A stretch of DNA of 64,000 nt, from assembly GCF_932526225.1 (NCBI RefSeq), contig NC_064046.1, positions 9,263,719-9,327,718 of the forward strand. Direction: 5' to 3'. A model generated the notes under the pieces. The model was not told the origin of the DNA. It did no database searches and worked only from the letters and a program-made list of their open reading frames with translations. Made by a program: the position numbers and the translations under genes. Positions 44,801-56,615 of the stretch are shown here, piece by piece. The stretch is from Nematostella vectensis. Lineage: Eukaryota > Cnidaria > Anthozoa > Actiniaria > Edwardsiidae. Positions within the stretch are counted from its first letter, which is position 1, and each line of letters begins with the position of its first letter.

Positions 44801-47800
44801 TGGAAAAACACGCTGGAACTTGAGGCAGTTTCATCTCTACAGCTCTGCAATTTTGATTTTCGAAATAAATAATAAATTGAAAAGGAGGATCAAGACTGGT
44901 AAAGACAGTACAGAAACAGCAGAATCTATACGGCAAGCGACAGAACATTGACTTTGAGAAAGATCATTTTTCTCACCTCGTGTGAAGTTTTCATGCGTTT
45001 GTTTCCAAGCTCCAAATCGACTCGCTGTCGACAGTATGTACAAATGCTTCTAGACCAGCCCTTTTTGCCTTTGTCATCTAGCTCCAAGAAAACTTTCTCT
45101 ACTCTGTTCGCCTTTCTCAGGGACCTCTGTTCCACATCTGAAGGCTTACTGCCACACCAAGCCTCGTGGTTTGGGCAGCAACATGCCTGCCTTTTGAACA
45201 CCATAACAAGCTTTTCTAACTTCTCGGACAAAGTTTGCAAGCAAACAGAACTCAGAAGCGTCTCTTTAAAGTATATACAATAGATTTTCAAACTATTTTC
45301 GAAGAGATAATGAATAGCGAGAGACTTGTCTTAATATATCGAGGAGGAAGCATGTAGAATTCAAAATGGCGACGTGAGCGCTAGGTCGAAAATGTAACTT
45401 CCGAACATACGATTCGGACAAAACTCGGGGATAAGTCGTAACAATGCAACCTCTGTTTTATTCTGAATTTAAATGTTTGTCAATCAATGGATAAGATACG
45501 GAAAACACCCGAAGATGTATTTTAGCCAATCAGAGGGCAGGATTTTACTGAAGTTTTATAGCTACTTCTGCGCATGCGTTGCCGCAGGGTACCGTAGTTC
45601 TTACACGAACCATTACTTAAAAAGGAACAGAATTTTATCATCATTACTTAGATTGTCAAAGAAAATGTAGTGGGATTGCTTTCGTTCAGAGTGGGATGAG
45701 ATGCAGAAAAGCATGAAATGTTTTTCATCCTCTAAAGTGTTACAAATCTGGCAGATACGCTTCTCTCTTGGAATCAGAGGTTTTGTGTGTCTGCCTGTTT
45801 CTATATTTAGATTAAGATTCCCTAGTCTGAGTTTGGCTAAAGCTTTTCTGTGTTCCATCTTAAGTATTTTATCATAGCATTCACTAGATTTTGTGTCTTT
45901 TTTGAAAGAGGATACAACCACGGGAAGGGGTGCTGATATAAACAGGGGAAGGAGTGGAAAAATAACCAGTGGAAGGGGTGCTGATATAACCAGGGGGATT
46001 ACTGATGTAACCAGGGAGAGGGGTGCTGATATAACCAGGGGGATTACTGATGTAACCACGGAGAGGGGTGCTGATATAACCAGGGGGATTACTGATGTAA
46101 CCAGTGGAAAGGGGTGCTGATATAACCAGGGAGGAGTACAGATGTAACCAGGGGGAGGAGTGCTGATATAACCAAAGGAAGGGGTGCTGATGTAACCAGG
46201 GAGAGGGGTGCTGATATAACCAGGGAGGAGTACAGATGTAACCAGTGGAAAGGGGTGCTGATATAACCAGGGAGGAGTACAGATGTAACCAGGGGGAGTG
46301 GTGTTGATATAACCAAAGGAAGGGGTGCTGATGTAACCTGGGGGAGGGGTGCTGTTATAACCAGGGGGATTACTGATGTAACCAGTTGAAGGGGGTGCTG
46401 ATATAACAGGGGGTACTGATGTAACTAGTGGGAAGGGTGCTGATATAACCAGGGAGGGGTACAGATGTGACCAGGGGGAGAGGTGCTGATATAACCAAAG
46501 GAAAGGGTGCTGATGTAACCAGGGGGAGGGGTGCTGATATAACCAAAGGAAGGGGTGCTGATGTAACCAGGGGGAGGGGTGCTGATATAACCAGGGAGGG
46601 AAACAAATGTAACCAGGGGGAGGGGTGCTGATATAACCAGGGGGAAGGGTGCTGATATAACCAGGGGGAGGGGTGCTGATATAACCAAAGGAAGGGGTGC
46701 TAATGTAACCAGTAGGAGGGGTGCTGATGTAACCAGGGGGAGGGGTGCTGATGTAACCAGGGGGAGGGGTGCTGATATAACCAGGGAGGGGTACTGATAT
46801 AACCGGGGAGGAGTACTGATATAACCAGGGGGAGGGGTGCTGATATAACCAGGGAGGAGTACAGTTGTAACCAGGGGGAGGGGTGCTGATATAACCAGGG
46901 AGAAGTACAGATGTAACCAGGGGGAGGAGTGCTGATATAACCAAAGGAAGGGGTGCTGATATAACCAGGGGGATTACTGATGTAACCAGGGAGAGGGGTG
47001 CTGATATAACCAGGGGGATTACTGATGTAACCACGGAGAGGGGTGCTGATATAACCAGGGGGATTACTGATGTAACCAGTGGAAAGGGGTGCTGATATAA
47101 CCAGGGAGGAGTACAGATGTAACCAGGGGGAGTGGTGCTGATATAACCAAAGGAAGGGGTGCTGATGTAACCAAAGGAAGGGGTGCTGATGTAACCGGGG
47201 GGAGGGGTGCTGTTATAACCAGGGGGATTACTGATGTAACCAGTTGAAGGGGGTGCTGATATAACAGGGGGTACTGATGTAACTAGTGGGAAGGGTGCTG
47301 ATATAACCAGGGAGGGGTACAGATGTGACCAGGGGGAGAGGTGCTGATATAACCAAAGGAAAGGGTGCTGATGTAACCAGGGGGAGGGGTGCTGATATAA
47401 CCAAAGGAAGGGGTGCTGATGTAACCAGGGGGAGGGGTGCTGATATAACCAGGGAGGGAAACAAATGTAACCAGGGGGAGGGGTGCTGATATAACCAGGG
47501 GGAAGGGTGCTGATATAACCAGGGGGAGGGGTGCTGATATAACCAAAGGAAGGGGTGCTAATGTAACCAGTAGGAGGGGTGCTGATGTAACCAGGGGGAG
47601 GGGTGCTGATGTAACCAGGGGGAGGGGTGCTGATATAACCAGGGAGGGGTACTGATATAACCGGGGAGGAGTACTGATATAACCAGGGGGAGGGGTGCTG
47701 ATATAACCAGGGAGGAGTACAGTTGTAACCAGGGGGAGGGGTGCTGATATAACCAGGGAGAAGTACAGATTTAACCAGGGGGAGGAGTGCTGATATAACC

Positions 47801-50800
47801 AAAGGAAGGGGTGCTGATGTAACCAGGGGGAGGGGTGCTGATATAACCAGGGAGGGGTACTGATATAACCAGGGAGGAGTACAGATGTAAAAAAAGAAAA
47901 AAAGAAAAAAAAAGAAAAAAAAGAAAAAAAGAAAAAAGAAAATACAATGTAAAACTAAGTAGTAACTAAAAACAATCAGAAAAGATTTAGAAAAAGAAAA
48001 AATGAAAGAAAGGAAATACAATGTAAACTAAAACTAAGAACAATCGCATAATAGCTGTTGTACGTCTTATATACGTACTATTTTAACTTTTTTTTAAAAT
48101 TTTTTGGTCACTAACCGATGTAACTTTACTGTTTCAAGGGACCAATAAATAAAATCTGTCTGTCTGTCTGTCTGATGTAACCAGGGAGAGGGGTACTGAT
48201 ATAACCAGGGAGGAGTACAGATGTAACCAGGGAGAGGGGTGCTGATATAACCAGGGAGGAGTACTGATATAACCAGGGGGAGGGGTGCTGATATAACCAG
48301 GGAGGAGTACTGATATAACCAGAGAGGAGTACTGATATAACCAGGGAGGAGTACAGATGTAACCAGGGGGAGGAGTGCTGATATAACCAAAGGAAGGGGT
48401 GCTGATGTAACCAGGGAGAGGGGTGCTGATATAACCAGGGAGGAGTACAGATGTAACCAGTGGAAAGGGGTGCTGATATAACCAGGGAGGAGTACAGATG
48501 TAACCAGGGGGAGTGGTGCTGATATAACCAAAGGAAGGGGTGCTGATGTAACCAGGGGGAGGGGTGCTGATATAACCAGGGAGGGAAACAAATGTAACCA
48601 GGGGGAGGGGTGCTGATATAACCAGGGGGAAGGGTGCTGATATAACCAGGGGGAGGGGTGCTGATATAACCAAAGGAAGGGGTGCTAATGTAACCAGTAG
48701 GAGGGGTGCTGATGTAACCAGGGGGAGGGGTGCTGATGTAACCAGGGGGAGGGGTGCTGATATAACCAGGGAGGGGTACTGATATAACCGGGGAGGAGTA
48801 CTGATATAACCAGGGGGAGGGGTGCTGATATAACCAGGGAGGAGTACAGTTGTAACCAGGGGGAGGGGTGCTGATATAACCAGGGAGAAGTACAGATGTA
48901 ACCAGGGGGAGGAGTGCTGATATAACCAAAGGAAGGGGTGCTGATGTAACCAGGGGGAGGGGTGCTGATATAACCAGGGAGGGGTACTGATATAACCAGG
49001 GAGGAGTACAGATGTAACCAGGGAGAGGGGTACTGATATAACCAGGGAGGAGTACAGATGTAACCAGGGAGAGGGGTGCTGATATAACCAGGGAGGAGTA
49101 CTGATATAACCAGGGGGAGGGGTGCTGATATAACCAGGGAGGAGTACTGATATAACCAGAAAGGAGTACTGATATAACCAGGGAGGAGTACAGATGTAAC
49201 CAGGGGGAGGAGTGCTGATATAACCAAAGGAAGGGGTGCTGATGTAACCAGGGAGAGGGGTGCTGATATAACCAGGGAGGAGTACAGATGTAACCAGTGG
49301 AAAGGGGTGCTGATATAACCAGGGAGGAGTACAGATGTAACCAGGGGGAGGGGTGCTGATGTAACCAGGGGGAGTGGTGCTGATATAACCAAAGGAAGGG
49401 GTGCTGTTATAACCAGGGGGAGGGGTGCTGATATAACCAGGGAGGGAAACAAATGTAACCAGGGGGAGGGGTGCTGATATAACCAAAGGAAGGGGTGCTG
49501 ATGTAACCAGGGGGAGGGGTGCTGATATAACCAGGGAGGGAAACAAATGTAACCAGGGGGAGGGGTGCTGATATAACCAGGGGGAAGGGTGCTGATATAA
49601 CCAGGGGGAGGGGTGCTGATATAACCAAAGGAAGGGGTGCTAATGTAACCAGTAGGAGGGGTGCTGATGTAACCAGGGGGAGGGGTGCTGATGTAACCAG
49701 GGGGAGGGGTGCTGATATAACCAGGGAGGGGTACTGATATAACCGGGGAGGAGTACTGATATAACCAGGGGGAGGGGTGCTGATATAACCAGGGAGGAGT
49801 ACAGTTGTAACCAGGGGGAGGGGTGCTGATATAACCAGGGAGAAGTACAGATGTAACCAGGGGGAGGAGTGCTGATATAACCAAAGGAAGGGGTGCTGAT
49901 GTAACCAGGGGGAGGGGTGCTGATATAACCAGGGAGGGGTACTGATATAACCAGGGAGGAGTACAGATGTAACCAGGGAGAGGGGTACTGATATAACCAG
50001 GGAGGAGTACAGATGTAACCAGGGAGAGGGGTGCTGATATAACCAGGGAGGAGTACTGATATAACCAGGGGGAGGGGTGCTGATATAACCAGAGAGGAGT
50101 ACTGATATAACCAGAGAGGAGTACTGATATAACCAGGGAGGAGTACAGATGTAACCAGGGGGAGGAGTGCTGATATAACCAAAGGAAGGGGTGCTGATGT
50201 AACCAGGGAGAGGGGTGCTGATATAACCAGGGAGGAGTACAGATGTAACCAGTGGAAAGGGGTGCTGATATAACCAGGGGGATTACTGATGTAACCAGTG
50301 GAAAGGGGTGCTGATATAACCAGGGAGGAGTACAGATGTAACCAGGGGGAGTGGTGCTGATATAACCAAAGGGAGGGGTGCTGATGTAACCAGGGAGAGG
50401 GGTGCTGTTATAACCAGGGGGATTACTGATGTAACCAGTGGAAAGGGGTGCTGATATAACTAGGGGAATTACTGATGTAACCAGTGGAAAGGGGTGCTGA
50501 TATAACCTGGGGGATTACTGATGTAACCAGGGGGAGGGGTGCTGATATAACCAGGGGGATTACTGATGTAACCAGGGAGAGGGGTGCTGTTATAACCAGG
50601 GGGATTACTGATGTAACCAGTGGAAAGGGGTGCTGATATAAATAGGGGGATTACTGATGTAACCAGGGAGAGGGGTGCTGATGTAACCAGGGGGAGGAGT
50701 ACTGATATAACCAGGGGGAGGGGTACTGCTGATATAACCAGGGGGAGGGGTACTGCTGATATAACCAGGGGGGGGGTACTGCTGATATAACCAGGGGGGA

Positions 50801-52056
50801 GGGTTACTGCTGATATAACCAGGGGGGGTACTGCTGATGTAACCAGGGGGGCATGTATACAGAGGGAGGTGTACAGGTTATGTTCACCCCCCCTCCCCCC
50901 GATATAACCCATTTTGCAGTGTGCTTGAGAATAATAGATTTTTGTTTAATATCATTTTATGTGAATTATTTAAGGTTGGTTTTCCTAATGCTGGCAAGTC
51001 AACACTCCTACGTGCGATATCAAGAGCGACGCCCACCGTGGCAGCGTACCCATTTACAACCCTCAATCCATCTGTTGGGATGGTAGAGTATGATGATTTT
51101 TCACAAATTGCAGGTAACCCCTGGGTGATGTATTCGATGACTGTATTACATGAATGTGAAAACTTTTTATTTACCAGAAATCCCTATTGAAAGATACTGT
51201 AATTGCTTGGAAAAGTCCATCGGCGATTCTTTAATTGTTCATGTCCCAGAAGAGGTGCTTATTCTGGAGAGGCCCTTATTACAAAATCTGTTTCTGTTGC
51301 AGCAGGTAGTATTCTCAGTTATCATTGATACCTTTCTAATGTGCAGCCCCCCCCCCTTGTCATCAAAGTCTGTTGAGTGTAGCACAGTTAGGTGGGCACG
51401 TATTTGGAGGAGGGGGGGTCATTCAAGTTTTTCCATTTAGCTGAGGCAATTATTTGGGGAATGCGCTTGAAAATAGCCAAGGCCCCTCCATTGGACAGTG
51501 ATTTTATAATCGGTTCGAGGTATACTTTTTTATCTCCACCTTATTCCTTCAGAGACCTTTGTTAAGCAATTGGAATGTAGCATCAGTGCTGTGCAATCAG
51601 TGCAATTCTGTGCTGTTACTGCACTGCATTTTAGACAGCTGTCTTTTTGACAATCAAGTAAAAGCCTTAAACCGTTTTTATCATTGTATTGTAGTTGCAG
51701 ATATCCCAGGACTCATACCAGATGCTCACCTAAACAAAGGCCTTGGCCACACATTCTTGAGACATATTGAGCGCTGTTGCTCTTTACTGTATGTGCTAGA
51801 CATCTCTCAGAAGGACTTCCACAGCCAGTTCATATCGCTACAAAGAGAACTTGAACTCTACAAGAAAGGGCTGTCATCTAGGCCAGCAGCCATTGTGGCA
51901 AATAAGATTGACCTAGCTGATTCGATCGATGTGAGTTGTTTAGAGAGAGAATTTGATCTTCCTGTCATGGCAGTCTCGGGGAAGTACGGCAATGGGATAC
52001 CTGCACTAAAAAGAGCCATTCATTTATTACTAGAATCATCAAAATGGGCTTTGTAA
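35853..52056 (+). CDS. MTG2: MTG2 (GTPBP5), mitochondrial Obg-family GTPase, six coding exons
   Basis: GTPase for late maturation of the large mitochondrial ribosomal subunit. Exons: 35853-35951, 36295-36377, 36858-37038, 38239-38457, 50975-51113, 51695-52056 (TAA). All splice phases agree; the product is about 360 residues. Exon 1 encodes an amphipathic lead with few acidic residues, fitting a mitochondrial presequence. Exons 2-4 form the Obg fold: [35 protein letters not shown], then QGGEGGLGN. The G domain has G1 [10 protein letters not shown]2 within YPFTT, G3 DIPGLI, G4 NKID and G5 [14 protein letters not shown] and [12 protein letters not shown] favour MTG2 over GTPBP10. Intron 4 is 12.5 kb and filled with repeats and a nested gene. 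A polyadenylation candidate AATAAA is at 52386-52391. Confidence 0.93.
37138..37194. repeat. Fold-back element copy A (MTG2 intron 3)
   Basis: TTCTTTTCATGTACCGTTCC pairs with GGAACAGCACATGAAAAGAA across a short loop. A near relative is at 52838-52914, and the sequence 3' of each stem is also shared (GTTTGTCTTAGCC versus GTTTGCCATAAGCC). Probably a mobile snap-back MITE. Confidence 0.6.
38549..43060 (+). mobile_element. Ty3/Gypsy LTR retrotransposon in MTG2 intron 4, nearly intact
   Basis: The LTRs are 38549-38725 (177 bp) and 42885-43060 (176 bp). They start TGTTATAATA, end TTATTACA, and differ by one C in a C run and one T/C change. A perfect 5-bp target duplication CAGTG occurs at 38544-38548 and 43061-43065. 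The primer-binding site starts TGGTGTCAGAAGTGG at 38726, and a purine tract (AGAAGGGAGA) precedes the right LTR. LTR near-identity means a recent insertion. It is in the same orientation as the host gene. Confidence 0.95.
38795..42838 (+). pseudogene. Gypsy gag-pol frame, 1,348 codons, one in-frame TAA
   Basis: Single frame from ATG 38795 ([13 protein letters not shown]) to TAA 42836-42838, broken only by TAA at 40808-40810, between reverse transcriptase and RNase H. Gag comes first, with zinc knuckles (CKFC type, then [14 protein letters not shown]). Protease has [11 protein letters not shown]. Reverse transcriptase has a VDDF active site ([11 protein letters not shown]). RNase H has [11 protein letters not shown] and [11 protein letters not shown]. 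Integrase has HxnH-CxxC zinc binding, then [17 protein letters not shown] and NGAAEKAV. A chromodomain is not evident. Gag and pol share one frame. The TAA makes this copy unable to give full-length Pol by ordinary translation. Confidence 0.9.
43965..45204 (-). CDS. Unrecognised Cys-rich protein, three exons, nested in MTG2 intron 4
   Basis: Exons 45204-44977, 44283-44145 and 44068-43965; donors GTGAGA and GTGAAG, acceptors TTTTTTACAG and AGCAG; phases agree. The product is about 156 residues. Exon 1: [18 protein letters not shown], then a basic helix and [18 protein letters not shown], so up to seven Cys plus His could bind zinc. Exon 2: a helical region rich in Leu and charged residues ([15 protein letters not shown]). 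Exon 3: [20 protein letters not shown] followed by [14 protein letters not shown] and the stop. I do not recognise the family. It lies antisense to MTG2. ATTCAAAATGGCGACG just upstream (45359-45374) could be a YY1-like start-site element. Evidence is splice signals plus coding bias only. Confidence 0.5.
45613..45905 (-). pseudogene. Fragment of a non-LTR retrotransposon ORF2 C-terminus
   Basis: The minus-strand frame contains [19 protein letters not shown] and then [19 protein letters not shown]. This is the usual Cys-rich region after reverse transcriptase in several LINE families. The frame runs without a stop into the adjacent minisatellite, which is fortuitous. Confidence 0.55.
45930..50850. 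repeat. 5-kb minisatellite, about 24-bp unit, with higher-order repeats
   Basis: The unit is near GGGTGCTGATATAACCAGGG plus GGA, with variants such as GGAGTACAGATGTAACCAGG; lengths cluster at 22-25 bp and there are about 200 units. Long blocks recur at 858 bp (46370 to 47228) and 955 bp (48685 to 49640), which shows segmental as well as unit duplication. Long minus-strand frames (up to 802 codons, GYISTPPP / WLYQHPSP / LVISAPLP) arise because the unit has no stop in any frame; I treat them as non-coding. Interrupted at 47888-48175 by a retroposed insert. Confidence 0.95.
47888..48175 (+). mobile_element. Retroposon tail inserted in the minisatellite
   Basis: Begins with an A-rich GAAAAAAA tract, then unique sequence, and ends in GGGACCAATAAATAAAATC followed by (TCTG)n. 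That looks like a LINE or SINE 3' end with a short microsatellite tail. It has no homology to the minisatellite unit and is present once. Confidence 0.5.
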
Positions 52057-53297
52057 ATATTGGTTTTATAGAATATAATTACCTAGCTATTGTAGTAATG
52101 TGTGATTTTACCCCCCCCTTCCCCCCTTTAGAAGGGAATCAAAAACTCTGGGGAATGAGACTCGAAGCCAGGGAAATTCCAGGTTGGTAGGAAGCTAGAA
52201 GCATTGCGCATTTCCAGAAGGTGGCTTCGTTTCAGTCTGTTACCTTCTGAATGGAATGATAAGGGCAAGCATTCCATTTGAATATATTGAAATATACATA
52301 CACAACCAAATGACAGGAAAACTGTCCACTCATTCAGGTTCTGTCGTTTAGGGAGCACATGTTTTGAGGGAGTGTTTCTCTCTATAATAAAAAAAATTGT
52401 AGCCTATCGGGCCTAAAACAGTTTCATATTCATTCTTGGATGACTTGGTCTCACACAACCTTAAAATACTCATCTCAGGTCACCTGGATGGAGACATGAC
52501 CGAGATGGACATATAATGCGAATGGCTACTGCCGAGGTGGTCATGCTAGCGTGCGTCGTACTGTAAACCGTTGAAGTGTTTTCAATAGCGGCAAACTAAT
52601 AAACTACCTGAACTAAACGTCTGATTGATACTCAATTGTTCGAGTGGGTAGGCTGTGTAGCCGGGCGAGGCCTGGGTACGAGAAAAAGTAAATCGCCATA
52701 TTGGATTATGTACATGCGGAAACTGAGCGAGTAAAGCGTTGTGTTGACAATCATCCTGTGTAATCTTTTCCATCCCGAAGTTAGACACTACAATAACCTT
52801 GGGTAATTTCCCGTTGAGCTAATTTAGAGCGTACGCTATTCTTTTCATGTATCATTCCTAATGCAAATGTACGCATTTGCATTAGGAATGGCACATGAAA
52901 AGAATGGTGTTTGCCATAAGCCTGTAAGTGTACCCCAACACACTTTTGAATATCAAAATAAAGCTTGTTAAAAAATATATAACAACCAATATCTTGGTGG
53001 GCGCTTTAAATAACTATTACATCTAAATAACTATTACAAGAAATAGTCTATGGTGGTAATTCTTTTTTTTTTCTGACCGAAAACAGCATTATACGTTCAC
53101 CAACCTACAGGTGGTATTTTTTGGAATCATCGATTAACATCTGAGATCCCAGAGAAGTGCTACCATACACTTGATGCGGCCACATACAAGCAACAGACAT
53201 AACCATAACATAATAGACTTGTGTTCATAAACATAACAAAAATATCTTTTTAGTTTTTTTTTTGCCTTATTTGTCGTGATAATAAAATCGACGTTTT
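52057..53297. other. Convergent 3' region between MTG2 and the PARP gene
   Basis: Contains both 3' UTRs. A fold-back repeat lies at 52838-52914. No further exon is evident in the AT-rich remainder. Confidence 0.5.
52838..52914. repeat. Fold-back element copy B
   Basis: ATTCTTTTCATGTATCATTC pairs with GAATGGCACATGAAAAGAAT; the inner stem continues through TAATGCAAATG/CATTTGCATTA. Same family as 37138-37194. Confidence 0.65.
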
Positions 53298-56200
53298 CTA
53301 CTTAAAATTAAAGTTCATCTTCACTAGGTATCGCATCCGCACCTGTAAGAAAGATGAGCTTTTGATTAGTGTTTAATACGATTTAAAGCGCAAGTACCGA
53401 TATGTACAACAACAGCTGACAATGGTAGTTTTATGGGCACTGTATAGTAATGTTGTTACAAAGCGAATGGGAAAATTGAAAAAAGAAAAGACTTATGATT
53501 GCCAAGTGTGGTACTGGCGTTGCTAAAGCTTGCGTATGTATCATCTTTATTCTCGTGAAAAACAATATAAATTAACAATTCCAATTTGGTTTTGTTCTTT
53601 TTGCTTACCGCGGAAAAACCGAGAAGTCGTAAGTGGAGCTCGAACTTCACCACGCCTAAGATAATGAATGCTTCACACTAACGAGAGCTGCTAGCTCTTT
53701 TGTTTTCTCAAGGTGATCACACAAAAATAGCACATAAACCACTCATTGCTCCACCAAGCTAGAAAACGCTTTAAACTTAAAGGATTTCGTGATCAAAAGG
53801 TATGTTTTACTTACTTGTCTTGTGTCATATACAATGTATTCTGTAAACAAATATAAGTAACTGTTAGCTGTATGGCGCATGCATATAGACCCCACTCAAT
53901 CACAAGGATATCGCTGCTAAATTTATAAATTTAGTCTCGAGCCTCTTGTAATAAATAATAAAGTACTTAAAATAGTAAATAGTAAAGTACAAATTTCACG
54001 ATTGATTGGCAAACAATAACATGATTACGAAGATTTGAAATGGGGGTGATTACCCTGGTATTCTTGTGCTCTTACCATTATACATCAGCGTGTATCCATT
54101 GGGGCTTGTCACTCCTGTTGCAATCCCCTTCCCACAAGGAATGGTCAGTCCGTCAGGTCTGAAAGTGTTTAAATGACTATCATTAGCAATATACTCCCAA
54201 GTTGATGTGATTTGTTTTTCTCGCATTGAGATTACCAAAGTCCCATGTAAGGTTACTTTGTTTGACTCGCCCTCCGTTGTAAGTTGACTGTAATTCTACG
54301 CTAATGTTCGCACTACATAACAAGGTGCAATGGCTGTGAGAAGGCTACAGTGCAGGTAAAAATGACATAAGCAGCCCTGAGTCTTTGCGCAATGTTGGAA
54401 GGCATTTCGAGCTACTTTGCTCCTGGTCGCTTTACTCAATGTTACACCTGGGGCGCGGGGAAGCTTAGGTAACCATTTTTAATATTGTGGGGGAAAGCAT
54501 TGCAGTGCAGCCAGGAAGTCCCATACCTGACAACATTCTGCGTGGGATCTGGGGCAAACTTCCCAAGAGCCTTCACACTTTGGTGCCCTGCAGGTAACTT
54601 GGCCGCATTGTAGTCCGCTGTCAGAAGAACATTGCTTTTTCCCAGGGAAACCTGATGAGCAACGTAACCATGGTTACGAGGTGTCAGATATATCGTTGCC
54701 AATTTTTAGTTTAAAGATTGAACGCAACAACATGGTTTAGACATGTGTCAGATATAACGTTGCCAATTTTAAGTTTAAGGATGGAGCGTAATAACATGGT
54801 TTTGACATGTCAGATATAACATTGCCGAGTTTAAGGCAAAGGCACTAGGAAGACTGCATTTTCTTACAGGGGATCGTAGCAGAACGCTATGTTATAAGCT
54901 TTAATACTGTTCAGCAAAGGCTTTTTCAGCTAATGTTAATGGGGATTGAAAATCCTTAACAATTTGCCAGTCAGCCCACAATGGCTGCAGTAGGTGAGAT
55001 TTGAGTTTTAACCATCCTCGGAAAACCAGAGCGTCCAGCTCCCTGCGCGAGAACGAGGCGAGGTCAGCGCAACAAGGCGCGATAACGAGGCGGCGGAGGG
55101 GTAGGGGCGGGAGAGAAGAAATAGGAGCGAGGAAACTTCTTGTCGTTCCTTTCTATTCTCTCCCGCACTTCCCCCCACCCCCACCCCCACCCCCTTTGCA
55201 CCGCCTCGTTATCGCGCCTCGTTGCGATGACCTCGACACCCTGGGTTCCAGATGAACTAACAGCGCTGGCCTAAACTGTCAAAAATGCTGGCACTGTTTG
55301 TACACCATGTTGGGAGGTGCAGTGAAATAGTTCGCCAACATTTTCTTTGTCATGTGGTCAGGCGTGCGGAGCGGTGCTGTGGAGAAGGTTATCAACATTC
55401 CCGTTGTTTTGTGGTCAACCGAGCATAATAGCAGCGCCAGTAATCCTGCCGAGCGCTGGCGCCGCGCTCTGTGCGTCTCCATCACTTACCTCGCTTAGAA
55501 GAACAAGCCCAGTGTTTTTGGACCTCGTGGCAAAGCAATAGTTGGCACTCTTGGAAGACATATCAGCGAAGTAGATTCCTTTACCGAACTACAACCAAAT
55601 AAAAACAATAACTTGGTGAATCAAAAGAAGGGAAGATGGCTTTCTATACTAGAATTTCTGGTGTCTTTCCGGATATTTTAAAGAAACCTGTTATTGCAAT
55701 CTAGTCAAAAATACAACTGATTATAATTGCAAGTATAGGTAGAGAGAAGGTAGAGAGTTAAAAATTGATCAAAATATAATGGCTAGAAACTATCCAAACA
55801 AAGACTACCACTCATTTCCCCGTTTTCTTCTCATATCTTTTTTCTTTCTATCTGATTGTTTTTGATAATTTATAATTTAAATATTTATATCGTTGATTTA
55901 CTGTATGACAGCACTTCTCACCATATAACCGGTGACCGGGGCTTCTGGAGGGGCAATACGTAACCCTTGCTTAAGGATCCCTGCCCAATTGGTAAGTCGT
56001 GAACCGTGCCATAACAACATTCTGTAGAATAAAGCAGGGTGTTAAATGACAGGAAGCAAGACTTTGAATCATTTGGTATCGAATTCCAGTTAAAGCGGCA
56101 ATCTCACAATTTTACTTCAGGCGGGCCGACCGAAACATAAACCGCGCTATTTAACAGGCCATCCGCTCTAAATTAGTCACCTCAAAGAAACTTCCAATAG

Positions 56201-56615
56201 ACACAGACTGTTTTTACAACATTGAAAGATTTTTCGAGGTTCCCACTCGGAGATTATTTCTTAATTGACCGAGAGCAAACTAGGTTCGATTGTCGCTTCA
56301 ACTGGAACTACACCTTAAGCCCAAATAAATACTTGTAAAGTCATACAAGTATAGCATCCATTTACAAAATAAAGATAGCCGGGTTCAATCCGAGATAAGT
56401 TAAACTTGACTTGTCTTCAGTTTTATTTTTATGGTAAGGAGGCCTGAAAACGTAACTTTCTTTGTCGGGAATCATATCAACAACAACTTCTTATACCTGT
56501 TCCCTACATCCAAAAAGTCTTCTTTCTGATGTCGAACAACGAAGACGTCCTCGACCTCCATCTTGTACTGGTTGTGAGTTTGCGCGTGAGTATTTTCAAC
56601 ATACATCTTGACCAT
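53298..56615 (-). CDS. PARP2: PARP exons 11-17: catalytic ART domain
   Basis: Exons 56615-56497, 56021-55922, 55588-55490, 54651-54527, 54158-54076, 53840-53815, 53342-53298. [18 protein letters not shown] opens the ART fold. [20 protein letters not shown] holds the donor-site His; [15 protein letters not shown] holds the Tyr; the Glu sits at the start of exon 53840-53815. [11 protein letters not shown] and [16 protein letters not shown] are conserved loops. An intact triad predicts polymer-forming activity rather than mono-ADP-ribosylation. Confidence 0.9.

Noticed and set aside
45613-50182. Very long minus-strand frames (up to 802 codons) of GYISTPPP / WLYQHPSP repeats
   Set aside because: They exist in all three frames because the 24-bp unit lacks stops. 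No start context, no splice logic and no non-repeat coding sequence apart from a LINE relic. Minisatellite artefact.
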